Origin: an uncultured Oscillospiraceae bacterium
GTDB lineage: Bacteria; Bacillota; Clostridia; Oscillospirales; Oscillospiraceae
Direction of reading: 5' to 3'
DNA length: 25,731 nt
Assembly: GCA_910578575.1 (NCBI GenBank)
Contig: CAJTQP010000034.1
Span: 1 to 25,731 of the forward strand
The notes beneath the pieces are model-generated. The model did no database searches. It was not told where the DNA came from and saw only the letters and a list, made by a program, of their open reading frames with translations. The position numbers and the translations under genes are program-made. Each line of letters starts with the position of its first letter. The first letter of the stretch is position 1. This document shows, in pieces, positions 13,872-21,435 of this stretch.

Positions 13872-13993
13872 GCAACGAGAAGAAGGTGCTGACCCTGGTT
13901 CTCACACTCGCCATGCTCTTATCTGTCATGGTCGTGGGGGCGGGGGCAGCGTTCACCGATCAAGAGTCGATCGGGAACAAAGAGGCCGTTGAT
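13872..13993 (+). repeat. Conserved 5' box of SLH genes, copy B
   Basis: 122 bp matching copy A (9545-9666, opposite strand) at 120 positions and the last 67 bases of the window at all 67. It covers NEKK, the signal peptide and the first residues of the mature protein. Copies A and B form an inverted pair enclosing 13..4.2 kb of unrelated genes (9667-13871). Confidence 0.9.
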
Positions 13994-16819
13994 GCTTGCG
14001 TTGCGCTGAACATCATCGGCGGTTATGAGGACGGAACCTTCCGCCCCAATAACAACGTCACCCGTGCCGAAATGTGCAAGATGCTGTGCATCGTCCTCAA
14101 CGGCGGCGTGGAGCCCACCATGAGCACCAACGCCAACAGCACGTACAACGACGTGCGTGGCACCGGCGCTGCTTGGGCGGAGCCGTACATTGAGTACTGC
14201 ACCAACCTGGGCATCGTCGGCGGCGTGGGCGGCGGTCGTTTCGACCCCGCCGGTAATGTCACCGGCACCCAGGCAGCCAAGATGCTCCTGGTAGCTTTGG
14301 GCTTCAACCCCGCTACCGAAGGCTACGTGGGCAGCAGCAACTGGAACACCGAGATCAACGTGGACGCTTCTATGAAGCACCTGTATGACCAAGTTGAGGG
14401 CATCGACACCAACGCTGCCCTGAGCCGGAACAACGCTGCGCAGATGATCTGGAATGCTCTGGGCGCGTACATGGTCACCTATCGTAACGAGTTTACCACT
14501 GTCAACGGCCAGCTTGTTGCCAAGCCCGTTCTGGTTGACAAGACCAGCGAAAACTCTGTCCGCAAGATCACCCTGCTGGAAGACAAGTATGGCGTGTATC
14601 GCGTGGAAGGTGTTGTGGTTGGTAACGAATATGTCACCTTGGGTAGTACTGCTGGAGACAAAAATGAAACTCAGGCTATGAAGGCAGGGAAAAGTGCTAT
14701 CATCGTCTCCAACACGGATGAACTCACAGGTGTTTTGACTGTGAATGGCACGACAGCAGATACGTTTGCGGCCACTACTGGCAAGAACGAAATCGGTAAA
14801 TCTGTTGTTCTGTTTGTAAAGCCCGCAACCAGCACCAAGACAACTGACAAGGCCACTGTAATTGGTAGTGTTGTTATGGGCGACAATACCGTCCTGACTG
14901 TTACCGAAAAGTGGAGCTCTCAAAGCAAAATGAACACCGCGCTGAAAGATGCCGGCCTGAAAGTAGCAACCCCTGTTGAATATTATGTAAATGGGGTTAA
15001 AACAGCAGCGTCTTTCACCTATAGCGATATGGTTACCGGCTATTCTACTCAGTTTATCGATAACGACGGTAACGATACCATTGACTATGTCCTGGTTGAT
15101 AAGGTAGACTTCGGTAAGGTTACCTCTTACTCTACCAAGGATGACGGTTCCATCACGATTGGCACCTCTGGCGCTTCTATCAAGATGGATGACTCTTCCG
15201 ACGTTGTTGGCTTTAAGGATGTGGCCAAGGATGACTATGTCCTGTATTCCGAAGTTGGCGGTAAACTGTATGTCGAAAAGGCTGCGTCCGTTGTTGGCAA
15301 GCTGACAAACTATGGTACTCAGGGTGTCAATGGTGGTGAGAAGAACCTGTGGGTTGACGGGACCAAGTATACAAACTCCGGCGCAAACAGAAATGGCTAT
15401 CTTACTGACCCTGTGAATTATCAGACCCTGGATGAGACCGCTACGTTCTATCTGGATGCTTGTGGGTATATTGTTGCTATCGACGGCACCGCTGATAAGC
15501 ATTTTGCATTGGCTACCTATTACAATGCAAATGCTAATGTCGATGGTTCTATCAATACTGCGGCACGTGCACAGGTTACCTTCGAGGATGGCACTTCCAA
15601 AGCCCCCTTGATTGATGTGACAGAAAATAATGGTGTAGCAGAGAATGCAATCATCGCCGCTACAAAAACTGCCCTTGAAGCTTTGGCAACGGGGAATAAT
15701 GCCGCAACCGGTATTGTTCTGGGTTCCTATAAGTACAACGATGATAACGAGCTGGTATTGGATCTGAATGCAGGAAACAACGGTAACATAGTTTCTGCTG
15801 GCGCTGCTGGAACAACCACCTTTAAGTATACCTCTGGCAATGTTTTGGTTTCCTTGGATAATGGAAACCTGCAGGGTACACCCAGCGGCAAAGCTAACGG
15901 CGACCTGTATATGACAGATAATACCGTTGTATTTATGGTTGAAACCAAGAGCAATGGGGCGATTGCCACCACTGAAGTAGGTAAGGTTACCACTTATGTT
16001 GGCAAGAACAACGTTCCCAGCATTGACCTGTCTCACAGTTCCACACCGTATAAAGTTCTCTATATCATGAACGGCGATCATGAAATTACTGCTATGGCTG
16101 TTATCTCCAGCAAACAGAGCGCTGTGACTGACAACCACCTGTATGTCATTAAAGTTGATAACACCGCCACCGATAAGAAGACTGTCCTCGCAGTTATCGG
16201 CAAGGAAGTCAAGGAAATCGTTGTCAACGACAAGACAAATAGTGTGCTTGCCGATAAGTTGTATGAGTATGCTATCGACAGCGCTGGTAACTACGACCTG
16301 AAGGCGATTACCGATTCCAGCAAGTTTGTTGAGTATGGCGAAATCGAGCGTATCAACACCAATGACAAGACTATCGTTGTTGATAGTGTTGAGTACAAGG
16401 TGCTTGATAAGACTGACATCGCTAACCTGGACGATGAAAAGGCTCTGGAGTTTAGTGAGCTGAACGTTGGCGACGTCGTTACCATTCTGTTTAATACGGA
16501 TAAGGAAGCCCAGGGCATCTATGTCCACGAAGAATATGATCCCGGTAATGCAAATATTGTTAACTTTGTTTCTCCTGTAACCGCTGACGGTACTGGCTAC
16601 AAAGTTGCGACCGGCACTACTGTGGCTCAAGTCAAAGATGCTTTGGTGCTCTCCGGGAAAGCCACTGTTGCTCTCGTGAGTAACAAGGGTACTGATGCCG
16701 ATGATCCGAGCGATGATACCCTGCAAAGTACAGATAGTAGTGCTGCTGCAGCTGGTTTTATCCGTGTGACATCTGAAAATGGTACTGTGGCTTACTATGC
16801 CTTGGCTATCAATCCCTGA
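13886..16819 (+). CDS. SLH-domain surface (S-layer) protein, no ATG start
   Basis: 977 residues counted from GTG 13886, ending at TGA 16817-16819. The same signal peptide as the second SLH protein is used. The upstream codons AAC-GAG-AAG-AAG (NEKK) are preceded by TGC, GAC, TAT, AAT, TGG, GCC, TTT, AAT and a TAA, so no normal start exists. SLH repeats: about 31-74 (ALNIIGGYEDGTFRPNNNV), 86-140 (IVGGVGGGRFDPAGNVTGTQ), 155-195 (ALSRNNAAQMIWNALGAY). This anchor is more divergent than those of the first two. The ectodomain (200-977) has repeated G-K-V-T-x-Y/S modules (FGKVTSYSTKDDGSITIG, VGKLTNYGTQ, VGKVTTYVGK) each followed by a short beta-rich block and 'GD/KDDYVLY'-type turns. Its coding sequence is more AT-rich than flanking genes. 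It probably forms or decorates the S-layer if expressed. Confidence 0.9.
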   Translation: MLTLVLTLAMLLSVMVVGAGAAFTDQESIGNKEAVDACVALNIIGGYEDGTFRPNNNVTRAEMCKMLCIVLNGGVEPTMSTNANSTYNDVRGTGAAWAEPYIEYCTNLGIVGGVGGGRFDPAGNVTGTQAAKMLLVALGFNPATEGYVGSSNWNTEINVDASMKHLYDQVEGIDTNAALSRNNAAQMIWNALGAYMVTYRNEFTTVNGQLVAKPVLVDKTSENSVRKITLLEDKYGVYRVEGVVVGNEYVTLGSTAGDKNETQAMKAGKSAIIVSNTDELTGVLTVNGTTADTFAATTGKNEIGKSVVLFVKPATSTKTTDKATVIGSVVMGDNTVLTVTEKWSSQSKMNTALKDAGLKVATPVEYYVNGVKTAASFTYSDMVTGYSTQFIDNDGNDTIDYVLVDKVDFGKVTSYSTKDDGSITIGTSGASIKMDDSSDVVGFKDVAKDDYVLYSEVGGKLYVEKAASVVGKLTNYGTQGVNGGEKNLWVDGTKYTNSGANRNGYLTDPVNYQTLDETATFYLDACGYIVAIDGTADKHFALATYYNANANVDGSINTAARAQVTFEDGTSKAPLIDVTENNGVAENAIIAATKTALEALATGNNAATGIVLGSYKYNDDNELVLDLNAGNNGNIVSAGAAGTTTFKYTSGNVLVSLDNGNLQGTPSGKANGDLYMTDNTVVFMVETKSNGAIATTEVGKVTTYVGKNNVPSIDLSHSSTPYKVLYIMNGDHEITAMAVISSKQSAVTDNHLYVIKVDNTATDKKTVLAVIGKEVKEIVVNDKTNSVLADKLYEYAIDSAGNYDLKAITDSSKFVEYGEIERINTNDKTIVVDSVEYKVLDKTDIANLDDEKALEFSELNVGDVVTILFNTDKEAQGIYVHEEYDPGNANIVNFVSPVTADGTGYKVATGTTVAQVKDALVLSGKATVALVSNKGTDADDPSDDTLQSTDSSAAAAGFIRVTSENGTVAYYALAINP

Positions 16820-16850
16820 TTAAGGTATAATAAAATTTATACCCACTTAG

Positions 16851-16880
16851 AAAAGAGAGGGGCAACCGCCCCTCTCTTTT
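16851..16880 (+). terminator. Terminator of the third SLH gene
   Basis: 13-bp stem AAAAGAGAGGGGC with its complement around AACC, ending in TTTT. The stem is identical to that at 6499-6528 behind the second SLH gene. A weaker inverted repeat, GGTATAA (16824-16830) with TTATACC (16837-16843), precedes it. Confidence 0.85.
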
Positions 16881-16898
16881 CTTGCCCCCAAAGCCAAA

Positions 16899-16927
16899 GC
16901 GCACGCCTTCTCCCCGAAAGCGTGCGC
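16899..16927 (-). terminator. Probable terminator of the AbrB-family gene
   Basis: GCGCACGC (16899-16906) pairs with 16920-16927; read on the minus strand it is followed by TTTGGCTTTGGG. It lies 20 bases beyond the regulator's stop codon. Confidence 0.55.
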
Positions 16928-16946
16928 CCATCTCTCTATTATGGCC

Positions 16947-17189
16947 TCAGCCCTGTCCCAGCTCCCGCAGGCAGCTACCGCAGATATTCTTTCCCTTAAA
17001 AAGGGTAATATCCTTGGCGCTGTCGCAGAAGATGCAGGCGGGCTGGTATTTTTTTAGCATAATGTTTGCGCCATCGACATAGATTTCCAAAGAATCTTTT
17101 TCCCCGATATTCAGGGTACGACGCAACTCAATGGGCAGAACAATACGGCCCAACTCGTCAACGCGACGAACGATGCCTGTGGATTTCAT
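16947..17189 (-). CDS. AbrB/SpoVT-family transition-state regulator with C-terminal Cys pairs
   Basis: 80 residues from ATG 17189 (MKSTGIVRRVDELGR), preceded by AAAGGATG; a GTG three codons earlier is rejected. Residues 1-48 are a classical SpoVT-AbrB swapped-hairpin DNA-binding domain (DELGRIVLPIELRRTL, LEIYVDG). The C-terminal part replaces the usual AbrB multimerisation tail with two Cys pairs, CIFC (52-55) and CGSC (C70, C73), spaced like a small zinc ribbon. Such proteins repress or tune stationary-phase and surface genes in Firmicutes. It sits between the third SLH gene and spmA, but its targets cannot be read from sequence. Confidence 0.9.
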   Translation of the reverse strand: MKSTGIVRRVDELGRIVLPIELRRTLNIGEKDSLEIYVDGANIMLKKYQPACIFCDSAKDITLFKGKNICGSCLRELGQG

Positions 17190-17295
17190 GGGAAGCACAT
17201 CCTTTCCAAAAAGTGTATAGTATCAAGCGCAGGGTATGGGTGGAATTTCTGTCAAAAATAGCTTAAATTGACAAGGATTCCTGCGCTTCGACCCA

Positions 17296-17324
17296 ATTAT
17301 ACCAGATTCCAGGTAGAGCGTCCA
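17296..17324 (-). promoter_or_regulatory. Candidate promoter of the AbrB-family gene
   Basis: On the minus strand TGGACG (17324-17319), 17 bases, TATAAT (17301-17296). The -10 is perfect, the -35 moderate; the leader would be about 100 bases. Confidence 0.4.
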
Positions 17325-17368
17325 TCAAAATTTGTCGAATCTCAGAAAAAAAGGAGAAATTTTACAGG

Positions 17369-17397
17369 GTATCTTTTCCAATTTTGGGGCATAGGCT
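17369..17397 (+). promoter_or_regulatory. Candidate sigma-E (sporulation) promoter for spmAB
   Basis: GTATCTT (17369-17375), 14 bases, CATAGGCT (17390-17397) resembles the Bacillus mother-cell sigma-E pattern (xxATATT, 13-14, CATAxxxT). spmAB is mother-cell expressed in Bacillus. No sigma-A promoter is evident here. Apart from this and the AbrB promoter, 17199-17427 shows nothing. Confidence 0.4.
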
Positions 17398-17427
17398 GTT
17401 CCAACTGGGACAAACAGGGGGGATACC

Positions 17428-18012
17428 ATGGCAATGACGGTAATTTGGACAGGAATGACGGCCCTGTCCCTGCTCTGCGCCCTGGCGCTGGGCAACGCAG
17501 GGGGGCTGGCCTCGGCAGCTCTGGACGGCGCGGCCCAGGCCATCCAGCTGGGCATCAGCATGGCAGGGGTCTTGTGCCTGTGGATGGGCGTGATGGAGGT
17601 CATGGACCGGGCGGGACTGGCCACCAAACTGGCAGCCCTGCTGCGGCCCATCCTGCGGCGGCTGTTCCCGGACTTCTCCGGGGACCGGGGGGTGATGGAC
17701 ACCATCGCCGCCAACGTCTCCGCCAACCTCCTAGGGCTGGGCAATGCGGCCACCCCCCTGGGGATGGAGGCCGCCCGGCGGATGGCCCGGCGGACCCCCG
17801 GTGTGGCCGGGGACAGTCTGTGTATGCTGGTGGTGTGTAACACCGCCTCCATCCAGCTCATCCCCACCACCGTAGCGGCGGTACGGATGGCAGCAGGCTG
17901 CGAGACCCCCTTTGACATCCTACCGGCAGTGTGGATCACCTCCGCCCTGTCGGTGGTGACGGGGATCACCGCGGCGAAGCTCCTGTCCAAAGTCTGGAGG
18001 GATCGCGGGTGA
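17428..18012 (+). CDS. spmA: Spore maturation protein A
   Basis: 194 residues, family length. ATG 17428 has a GGGGGG ribosome site 5 bases upstream. It is a multi-pass membrane protein with a nucleoside-recognition (Gate-like) domain: the stretch ANVSANLLGLGNAATPLGMEA is the family hallmark, and NTASIQLIPTTVAAVR follows. In Bacillus SpmA and SpmB are needed for full spore core dehydration and heat resistance. The stop codon overlaps the GTG of spmB (GTGA), so the two are translationally coupled. Its presence implies that the host belongs to an endospore-forming lineage. Confidence 0.93.
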   Translation: MAMTVIWTGMTALSLLCALALGNAGGLASAALDGAAQAIQLGISMAGVLCLWMGVMEVMDRAGLATKLAALLRPILRRLFPDFSGDRGVMDTIAANVSANLLGLGNAATPLGMEAARRMARRTPGVAGDSLCMLVVCNTASIQLIPTTVAAVRMAAGCETPFDILPAVWITSALSVVTGITAAKLLSKVWRDRG

Positions 18013-18533
18013 AGTTGGTTTTGGACCTGTTGGTGCCGGGGATCATCGCCGGGGTGTCCGTCTACGGCATGGCAAAAAAGGTGGACGTCTACGACGCCCT
18101 CCTCCAGGGGGCGGCCAAGGGCTTGGAAATCCTCTGGCGCATTTTACCAGCCCTGGTGACCCTGCTCACAGTGGTGGCCATGCTTCGGGCCTCCGGGGCC
18201 CTGGAGCTGGCCGCCCAGGCCCTGGCACCGGTGATGGACCTCTTGGGCATCCCCTCGGAAACGGTGGGGCTGATGCTGGTGCGTCCAGTGAGCGGCAGCG
18301 CCGCCCTGGGGGTAGGCTCGGAACTCATCACCACCTACGGCCCCGACTCCACCATCGGCCGCACGGCGGCGGTGATGCTGGGCTCCACAGAGACCACCTT
18401 TTACACCATCGCCGTCTATTTCGGCGCGGCAGGCATCAAAAAGACCCGCTACGCCGTCCCGGCAGCCCTGTGCGCGGACTTGGCCGGCTTCTTCTTCGCC
18501 GCCGTGACGGTACGGCTGCTGTTTGGGGCATAG
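18009..18533 (+). CDS. spmB: Spore maturation protein B
   Basis: 174 residues from GTG 18009, which overlaps the spmA stop by 4 bases and has AGGG 7 bases upstream; the longer frame from 17931 is not credible. Membrane protein with a second nucleoside-recognition-type domain: VDVYDALLQGAAKGLEI, MLVRPVSGSAALGVGSE and the conserved GSTETTFYTIAVYFGAAGI with KKTRYAVPAALCADLAG. It partners SpmA in spore core maturation. Confidence 0.93.
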   Translation: MKLVLDLLVPGIIAGVSVYGMAKKVDVYDALLQGAAKGLEILWRILPALVTLLTVVAMLRASGALELAAQALAPVMDLLGIPSETVGLMLVRPVSGSAALGVGSELITTYGPDSTIGRTAAVMLGSTETTFYTIAVYFGAAGIKKTRYAVPAALCADLAGFFFAAVTVRLLFGA

Positions 18534-18538
18534 CAAAC

Positions 18539-18569
18539 AGCGCCCGAAGGGGAAAACCCTTCGGGCGCT
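18539..18569. terminator. Convergent hairpin after spmB / exporter operon
   Basis: A perfect 13-bp stem, AGCGCCCGAAGGG (18539-18551) with 18557-18569, loop GAAAA. T-runs are weak on both sides, so termination strength is uncertain. Confidence 0.6.
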
Positions 18570-18583
18570 GGGGGAACGTCTCA

Positions 18584-19591
18584 TCAGCCCTTGGCCTTCC
18601 CCTTCCATCGGGTGGCAAGCAAAGCATATAGCGCAAACCACCCAACCCCATGGAGGGCGAGAATGCCAATATCCTGGAGCGCCGCCCCCGTATCCCCGGC
18701 AGACAGGGCCACAATACCTGCAAAGGCAGGCTGGGAGGGCACAAGGTTGCAAAGGACCGCCATCGGCCCATCCACTCCCGCCAGAGCACACACAAGGGGC
18801 ACCGCCAGGAACAGCAGCATCACCAACTTGACATACACCACCCCCACCATCATATCCGCAGCGCCCTTGCCGATGAACAGCCCAAGCAGCGCGGCCACAA
18901 AGGACGCCAGGAGGATCAGCGCCAGCATCAACCAAATATTCCGCCAGGGGAAGCAAATCGCCGCAGTCACCACAGCCGACAGACTGCCGAAGAGGAAGCC
19001 CACTGTGACCTTCTGGGCAACGTACTGCCCGGTGGACATGGGCAGGACCTGGTTGACAAAGGCCACCCCATCCTCCTTTTCGGCGATGATGTTCATGGCG
19101 TTGAAGGTGCAGCCCAGGAACATGGCCACAATCAACACAGCGGGGACAAAGATGCCCTGGAGGCTTTCCAACAGGTCCGGGCGCTCCCGCATCAGGACAG
19201 GGACCTGTTGCGCAGCCGCCCTCTGTTCATAGAGGTTTGGGAGGGTGGCCGCCGCCTGCTGAAAAATCTCCAACTCATCCCCGCTGATGGTGGTTTGGAG
19301 CCCTGCCCCGTCCCCCTTCACGCCGATGACGTTGGTGGAGGGCTCATGGATGGCGCCGGCCCAGGCCTCGTCTGTTTCATACACCGTCACCGGGCCGTAC
19401 CGCTCCAGCCAGGCCACCGCCTGGGGGGACAGGTCGTCCTGCAACACCCCGAAGTGCAATTCCCCCAGACTGGACAAATCGATGGACCCCATACATTGCA
19501 GCGCCACCGCCACCAGGATGGGCAGCAGGAAGGTCATCAGGCAAAACTTATCCTTCCAGACACTTTTCAGTTGGTATCGGATGCCGTTCAC
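18584..19591 (-). CDS. ABC-2 type exporter permease (second)
   Basis: 335 residues from GTG 19591; the ribosome site AAAGGAGGGG lies inside the end of the preceding gene. Topology is typical of ABC-2 permeases: one N-terminal membrane span (about 17-34), an extracytoplasmic domain of about 120 residues (GELHFGVLQDDLSP..., ISGDELEIFQQAAATLP), then five to six spans toward the C-terminus (IFVPAVLIVAMFLGCTF, VTVGFLFGSLSAVVTAAI, LMLALILLASFVAALLGLF, LVMLLFLAVPLVCALAG, and a last one near the end). N-I-I-A-E-K-E-D-G-V in the second half is the usual coupling helix. With the other permease and the ATPase it should form an exporter; the substrate is unknown. Confidence 0.88.
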   Translation of the reverse strand: MNGIRYQLKSVWKDKFCLMTFLLPILVAVALQCMGSIDLSSLGELHFGVLQDDLSPQAVAWLERYGPVTVYETDEAWAGAIHEPSTNVIGVKGDGAGLQTTISGDELEIFQQAAATLPNLYEQRAAAQQVPVLMRERPDLLESLQGIFVPAVLIVAMFLGCTFNAMNIIAEKEDGVAFVNQVLPMSTGQYVAQKVTVGFLFGSLSAVVTAAICFPWRNIWLMLALILLASFVAALLGLFIGKGAADMMVGVVYVKLVMLLFLAVPLVCALAGVDGPMAVLCNLVPSQPAFAGIVALSAGDTGAALQDIGILALHGVGWFALYALLATRWKGKAKG

Positions 19592-19594
19592 TCC

Positions 19595-20587
19595 TTACCC
19601 CTCCTTTCCCATTTCCCGCCGGAAGGCAAGCTCCACCAGCAGGAACAGTAGCATGATGGCGACAACGGCCCCGATGGTATCGGCCGGGGAGGCCCGCCCG
19701 CCGAAGTAGGCGTTTTTCAGCCCCATGTAAATGTGGTAAAAGGGGTGATAGCCGATCCAATCAAACTTCACCGAGGTGTTGGCGGAGAGAAAGACCGGGG
19801 TGGCGGCAAAGATGGCAATCACCAGATAGGCCAGCGTGAACTGCCGGAAATCCTTCAGCACCAGGGCGCAGAGCAGCCCCACCAGGGCCATCATCAGGGA
19901 CAGCATGGCAGTCTGGACCAGGACGGCAGGCAGCACCGCCCCTCCGTCCGGAATCCCCAGATTCATCAAGGTCAACAGCACCGCGAAGCCCAGGTCACAC
20001 AGCAGGAACACCGCCAGCTTGGACAGGAGAAACAGGGATTTCCGCAGGGGGAGAACAGCGTGGACCCGGATGACCCCCATGCCCTTCTCCTTGAACAACA
20101 CCGCCGCGATGCCCAGGAACCCCACTGCGGCCAACTCGAAAAACAGCAGCTCACAGGTGATCTCCTTCCGGGCCTTTTGCTCCGGGGTATTGCTCCCGAT
20201 GACTTGGGGCGGCCGGCTGTCCTGGGGCTCCAGCAGGGACAGGGCATAATCCACCCGGTGACGGTCGATCCGCTCCGCCCCTGGGTAGAGCACCACCTGT
20301 ACCGCCCCTGTACTGGCATCCAGCCCCACCCCGTTGGTATCCTCCAACAGCGCGGCGTCCAAGGCCTCCAGGGAGGGGACAAGCTGCACCAGCTCCGAGG
20401 CCTGGGTCTGTGTCCCCCCAGGATCATACAGATACACATGGTAGGGCGGCATCTCCATGAAACGCAGGTAGCCTAGGTTCACATAGGCCGTATAGAGGAG
20501 CAGGAAGCCCAGGGCCATCCAAAAGAATTTCCCGGTCACCAGCATCCGGCAGTCCTTTCGGAACAGGGCGCCAAAGTCGTTGCCCAT
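19595..20587 (-). CDS. ABC-2 type exporter permease (first)
   Basis: 330 residues, ATG 20587 overlapping the ATPase stop by one base (TGATG). One N-terminal span (FFWMALGFLLLYTAYVNL, about 21-38), an outer domain of about 110 residues (VYLYDPGGTQTQ, VVLYPGAERIDRHRVDY), then spans at ELLFFELAAVGFLGIAAVL, LAVFLLCDLGFAVLLTLM, VLVQTAMLSLMMALVGLLC, FTLAYLVIAIFAATPVFL and the C-terminus. A coupling motif K-E-K-G-M-G-V follows the second span. Same architecture as the next permease, so the two probably pair as a heterodimer. Confidence 0.88.
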   Translation of the reverse strand: MGNDFGALFRKDCRMLVTGKFFWMALGFLLLYTAYVNLGYLRFMEMPPYHVYLYDPGGTQTQASELVQLVPSLEALDAALLEDTNGVGLDASTGAVQVVLYPGAERIDRHRVDYALSLLEPQDSRPPQVIGSNTPEQKARKEITCELLFFELAAVGFLGIAAVLFKEKGMGVIRVHAVLPLRKSLFLLSKLAVFLLCDLGFAVLLTLMNLGIPDGGAVLPAVLVQTAMLSLMMALVGLLCALVLKDFRQFTLAYLVIAIFAATPVFLSANTSVKFDWIGYHPFYHIYMGLKNAYFGGRASPADTIGAVVAIMLLFLLVELAFRREMGKEG

Positions 20588-21435
20588 CAGGATAGCCCCC
20601 TTCCCGTATACCGGATGAACACATCCTCCAGGCTGGGCTCCTGGGAGTGGAGGCTGAGCAGCTCATCCTGGGCAAAGGGGAGCCCCGCCGCCAATGCCTG
20701 GGCCGCTATGGTCTTTGTCTTCCGGCGGCCCTGGTAGAGATAGTCCACAACCACCTGGTGGCTGCTCTGCGCCTCCTTTAAGTTTTTCGGCCGGTCCAGG
20801 GCCACCAGCCGCCCCCCTACCATCAGGGCCACCCGATGGCACAGCAGGTCGGCGTCCATCATGTTGTGGGTGGTCAGGAAAACCGTGGTCCCCTTCTCCC
20901 GCTCCTGCTGGATGATGCGGCGAAACAGCACCGCCCCGGCGGGGTCCAGGCCGCTGGTGGGCTCATCCAAAAACAGCAGCCGGGGGTTGCTGATGAGGGC
21001 CCGCGCCATGCTCACCCGCTGGCGCATCCCCTTGGAGTAGGAGGCCACTGGCTTGTGCCAGGCCTCCGGCTTCAATTCCAACAGCTCCAAGACCTCCCCC
21101 ACCACCCGCCGCTGGGCCTTGGGGTAGAAGGAGGCGAAATAGTTCAGGTTATCCACGGCGCTTAAATTGGCGTACAGATAGGGGAACTCAAAGAGGACGC
21201 CGATGGCCTGGAAAAATTCCCGGCTGTGGATGGTTTTGATATCCTGCCCAAACAGGGACACCGTGCCGCCGAAGCCTTTCAAGATCCCCGTGAGGATCTT
21301 TTGCGTGGTGGATTTCCCAGAGCCGTTGGGCCCCAGGAAGCCAAAAATCTCCCCGTCCTCCACGGTGAAGTCCAGGCCCTGGAGGGCCTGTTTGTCCTTG
21401 CCGTAGGAGAAGCGCAGGTCCTTTACCTGGATCAC
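20587..21435 (-). CDS. ABC exporter ATP-binding protein
   Basis: 282 residues from GTG 21435, which overlaps the stop of the 48-residue gene by 4 bases (GTGA). Motifs: Walker A GPNGSGKS (35-42), signature YSKGMRQR (133-140), Walker B LLFLDE (153-158), switch His190 (TTHNM). The Q-loop region reads GVLFEFPYLY, with Glu in place of Gln, as in several antibiotic-type ABC-2 ATPases. The C-terminal ~70 residues (VVVDYLYQGRRKTKTI..., SLEDVFIRYTGRG) are the usual DrrA-like tail. It powers the two ABC-2 permeases; placement beside a two-component system favours a role in envelope stress or peptide-antibiotic defence. Confidence 0.93.
   Translation of the reverse strand: MIQVKDLRFSYGKDKQALQGLDFTVEDGEIFGFLGPNGSGKSTTQKILTGILKGFGGTVSLFGQDIKTIHSREFFQAIGVLFEFPYLYANLSAVDNLNYFASFYPKAQRRVVGEVLELLELKPEAWHKPVASYSKGMRQRVSMARALISNPRLLFLDEPTSGLDPAGAVLFRRIIQQEREKGTTVFLTTHNMMDADLLCHRVALMVGGRLVALDRPKNLKEAQSSHQVVVDYLYQGRRKTKTIAAQALAAGLPFAQDELLSLHSQEPSLEDVFIRYTGRGLS

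Noticed and set aside
13866..13892. ATG in leader B just before the box, giving M-T-A-T-R-R-R-C.
   Set aside because: It is in the wrong frame and stops after eight codons; the other two leaders have no such ATG, so it cannot be the S-layer start.
17268..17840. A 190-residue frame overlapping the start of spmA.
   Set aside because: After the first part it becomes Gly/Pro/Arg-rich frame-shadow sequence; spmA in the other frame has clear family motifs.
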